NCBI RefSeq assembly: GCF_947507565.1
Contig: NC_089180.1
Coordinates: 3,224,001 to 3,288,000 of the forward strand
Direction of reading: 5' to 3'
Length of the DNA stretch: 64,000 bases
From: Oscarella lobularis
Lineage: Eukaryota; Porifera; Homoscleromorpha; Homosclerophorida; Oscarellidae
In this document: positions 61,946 to 64,000 of the stretch, in pieces
How the letters are laid out: every line of letters starts with the position of its first letter
How positions within the stretch are numbered: the first letter of the stretch is position 1
The notes under the pieces: model-generated
What the model was told of the DNA's origin: nothing
The model's input: only the letters and a program-made list of their open reading frames with translations
Database searches by the model: none
Made by a program: the position numbers and the translations under genes

Positions 61946-62915
61946 ACCGTCACCAATGTCTTCAAGAAGATCACGAAAACGCATTACTGTACAAAATCTT
62001 TGTTGCAGAATTTCGAAAGATTGAAATGCTATCTGTTTTTTGCACTATCTGTTTTTTGAACTACCAGCAGTTCACCTTCAGATCGCCAAAACTGGTGAAA
62101 ATTAGCGGTTTCGTTAAACATATATGTGGATATCGTCATCGTTCACGTGTTGTATCCACTGTAGCCGTATAAGAAGCCGACGGTCTCGTCAAGATCAAGA
62201 TCTGAATTTTACGTGCCGTCAGTGACTACAACAGCACCGTCACGTTCTGCTACACGCAAGGCGATCACCCGAATCTCGCTGGCTAGCTTAAGGTTGTTTG
62301 AATGATTAGCAATCCTTCCTCGTTTAATTAACTTCTTTGCTTACTTACCGCACGAAGCGCAGGCTATGTCTTTTGAACCCGAACGACCAGAAAAGCGCAC
62401 AATAGGTCGTACGCCACCCCGCATTTCCCGCTCCTCCAGATGACGCCTTCAAGACGGCCCTTGCACCTCTCGCACTCTATTTGCAATTCAGCTAGTGATA
62501 TAAGTTTCACTTCGACGATTCATCCTACTGTTTCCTTCCATCTTCTTACTTCAAGGCCACTGCTGTTCTATGTCAACACATCACCTAATTGTACAAATTA
62601 CAATAATTGTCAATAATTAATTAATTAGGCGTTTTACCGTTACCAAATTCATTCATAGGAGCTGCAAACACAATCGTTTAGTCTTTAATCACTATTTTCA
62701 TGCAAAAAAATATTTAAAAAGTTTGATCTAATAACAAACCGATATGTCACATATTTCATAAATAAGACTACATTATCCGAGTCAATTTCAAAATGAGACA
62801 GTGCAACACAGTCTTCTACTGCAGCTGGCGTAATTTGTTGCTTGTCCAACTTGTTTTGGTCCTATTCTCACGCTGGAATCCTATTTTGTTCTGTGATTTA
62901 ATTTTTTACTCTCTC
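61946..62915. other. 1 kb without a supportable gene
   Basis: Frames at 61808-62172 overlap the repeat and its flank. The remainder, especially 62560-62910, is AT-rich and shows no exon. Confidence 0.4.
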
Positions 62916-62921
62916 TTTATT
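62916..62921 (-). promoter_or_regulatory. Polyadenylation signal AATAAA for the 63.0-63.5 kb exon
   Basis: AATAAA on the minus strand, about 82 bases past the stop codon at 63003, in an AT-rich context. Confidence 0.6.
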
Positions 62922-63002
62922 TAATAATCTTTGCGCTTATGCAAGAGGCTGCGCGTTTCTTTTTCTAATGTACAACAAATGCGCTACAAAAAGAGACTGC
63001 GC

Positions 63003-63505
63003 TTACATTAGAGATCTGCGCTTGTACCAGGGAAAATATCGTATCCCATTATGAGTACGCAACGGCATAGTGTAAATCTGTTTACCATGCCCAGGCCCAC
63101 CACCAATCATTTCCGATATATTCAATCCGTTGCCTGAGTTTTGAGATGTGGGGTTGATGTACGGATTGATTTCCCGTAAGACGTTTATTGGTGGTATTAT
63201 TTCATCTAGCATTGCACTCTTATGAATGCCTCTTATGGAGAACTGGGTATTGAATTCCTTATGAGGGGTTATATATTTTGTAGAGCTATATGCCGTGAGT
63301 TGTTGATATTGAGGCAGAAGCTCCTTATAATGGTTTGTTGATGATGACGAGGACGCATTGAGAGCTTGCACAAAGAATGAATGAAGAGATGCCGGTAGAT
63401 ATAAATGAGTTTCTTCGAGGATGTTCCAGTCAGCGCCCAGGGCCGGAACAAGCCCTAACCTGCCAGCACCTGCACTTGACTGTCCTAGCTTAGGGCCATT
63501 CTGAG
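63003..63505 (-). CDS. Terminal exon of an unidentified gene
   Basis: A 167-codon frame starts right after a pyrimidine-rich acceptor ending T-T-T-T-C-A-G (63506-63511) and runs A-Q-N-G-P-K-L-G-Q-S-S-A-G-A-G ... S-E-M-I-G-G-G-P-G-H-G-K ... N-G-I-R-Y-F-P-W-Y-K-R-R-S-L-M to a TAA at 63003. An alternative is a start at an ATG at 63533 with a short hydrophobic leader M-R-F-A-I-L-F-F-S-A, but the acceptor fits better. The protein is Ser/Asn/Gly-rich and I recognise no domain. With the polyadenylation signal this is one of the more credible live host exons; upstream exons lie outside or are not identified. Confidence 0.5.
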
Positions 63506-63761
63506 CTGAAAAGAATAATATCGCAAAACGCATTGAAATCAGCGTCTATACGGGGTTGGGACAACACTTTACTCAGAGACCGAGCAGCCCACTGAATGTC
63601 CTCCGAAAACCAATACGTAACAGATAACGAGCGCTTTATTAACTCGGCGCAAGTCTATTTAAATTCGTTCTCTGCTACGTCCACGAGCAGGAAAATTAAG
63701 GCAGACGCTTCATTCCCACTTAGATATTCAACATCTTTGTGAGGCCATGTTGAAATGAAGT

Positions 63762-63901
63762 AAGACGCGACAAGAATTAGGAAGTGCGTAAAACTCGTGT
63801 CTTTAATGTCAAAACAACCAGGGGCTTAGTCAAGACGCGACGAGAATTAGGAAGTGCGTAAAACTTGTGTCTTTAATGTCAAAACAACCAGGGGCTTAGT
63901 C
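63762..63901. repeat. Near-perfect 70-bp tandem duplication
   Basis: Two copies (63762-63831 and 63832-63901) of a unit beginning A-A-G-A-C-G-C-G-A-C and ending G-G-G-G-C-T-T-A-G-T-C. They differ at only two or three positions, indicating recent duplication. Confidence 0.9.
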
Positions 63902-64000
63902 AATACGTTCTTTATTCTCGGTGTTTGGTCGCGCAAACGCCTGAGCATCCTTGACGGTCGCCTGAAGCTATTTTGAGTGTTGAATATTACTTCGTCTTTA

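Noticed and set aside
1-64000. CRISPR arrays, bacterial operons, phage or plasmid features
   Set aside because: No regularly spaced repeats, ribosome-binding patterns or prokaryotic gene packing; spliced frames show the DNA is eukaryotic.

Overview
The window reads as eukaryotic, compact and repeat-rich: spliced reading frames with very short introns (mostly 44-64 nt, GT..AG), no operons, animal-type domains (Ro60, PHD finger, HIRAN, SWIM) and a broad set of animal transposons (Helitron, Tc1/mariner, pogo, Merlin, hAT, Harbinger, Ty3/gypsy, DIRS). An early-branching marine invertebrate, perhaps a sponge, fits best; this is inference from gene style, not a match to a known genome. Almost every mobile element is broken by frameshifts, stops or truncation, so this is mainly a transposon graveyard with a few host exons.

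Layout. 0.2-1.4 kb (-): end of a retroelement ORF with zinc knuckle and nuclease-like domain. 4.7-6.8 kb (+): a five-exon RG-rich gene followed by a jerky/pogo-type DDE fragment with a PHD finger. 7.6-8.5 kb (+): Merlin transposase. 11.0-18.1 kb (-): Helitron pieces in the order RPA-like, Rep, helicase, separated by a gypsy element (12.4-14.2 kb), a HIRAN exon (15.2 kb) and a DDE transposase (15.9-16.6 kb). 18.3-18.7 kb (-): second Merlin. 20.4-22.7 kb (+): hAT. 22.7-23.6 kb (-): a spliced gene with a DDF-x-x-H core. 23.9-25.0 kb (-): DIRS reverse transcriptase. 26.0-26.6 kb (+): two-exon SWIM zinc-finger gene. 26.8-27.2 and 32.7-33.5 kb (-): tyrosine recombinases. 28.9-30.4 kb (-): RPA-like ssDNA-binding protein of Helitron type.

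36.2-39.3 kb holds a palindromic element whose centre is the first exon of a RecQ-like helicase; one arm is split at a TA by a 2.34-kb pogo element with perfect 21-bp inverted ends. 39.3-40.2 kb: unidentified (-) gene remnant. 43.9-44.9 kb (-): second Helitron Rep. 45.4-47.0 kb (-): second hAT. 47.6-49.0 kb (-): unidentified spliced gene. 49.2 kb (+): HIRAN-like protein. 50.7-51.4 kb (+): Harbinger transposase. 51.7-53.3 and 54.2-56.2 kb (+): two gypsy remnants. 56.7-57.1 kb (-): second Helitron helicase start. 57.8-59.2 kb (+): Tc1 element with visible ends. 59.5-60.1 kb (+): a Ro60 (TROVE) pseudogene. 60.7-61.7 kb (-): unidentified spliced gene. 63.0-63.5 kb (-): terminal exon of an unidentified gene with its polyadenylation signal.

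There is no single pathway here. The strongest observations are the Ro60 fossil, the RecQ exon inside an inverted-repeat element, the Helitron RPA-Rep-helicase array broken up by nested insertions, and a consistent mini-intron architecture shared by transposon and host genes. Exon joins, frameshift positions and family names come from reading translations by eye; no database search was possible.
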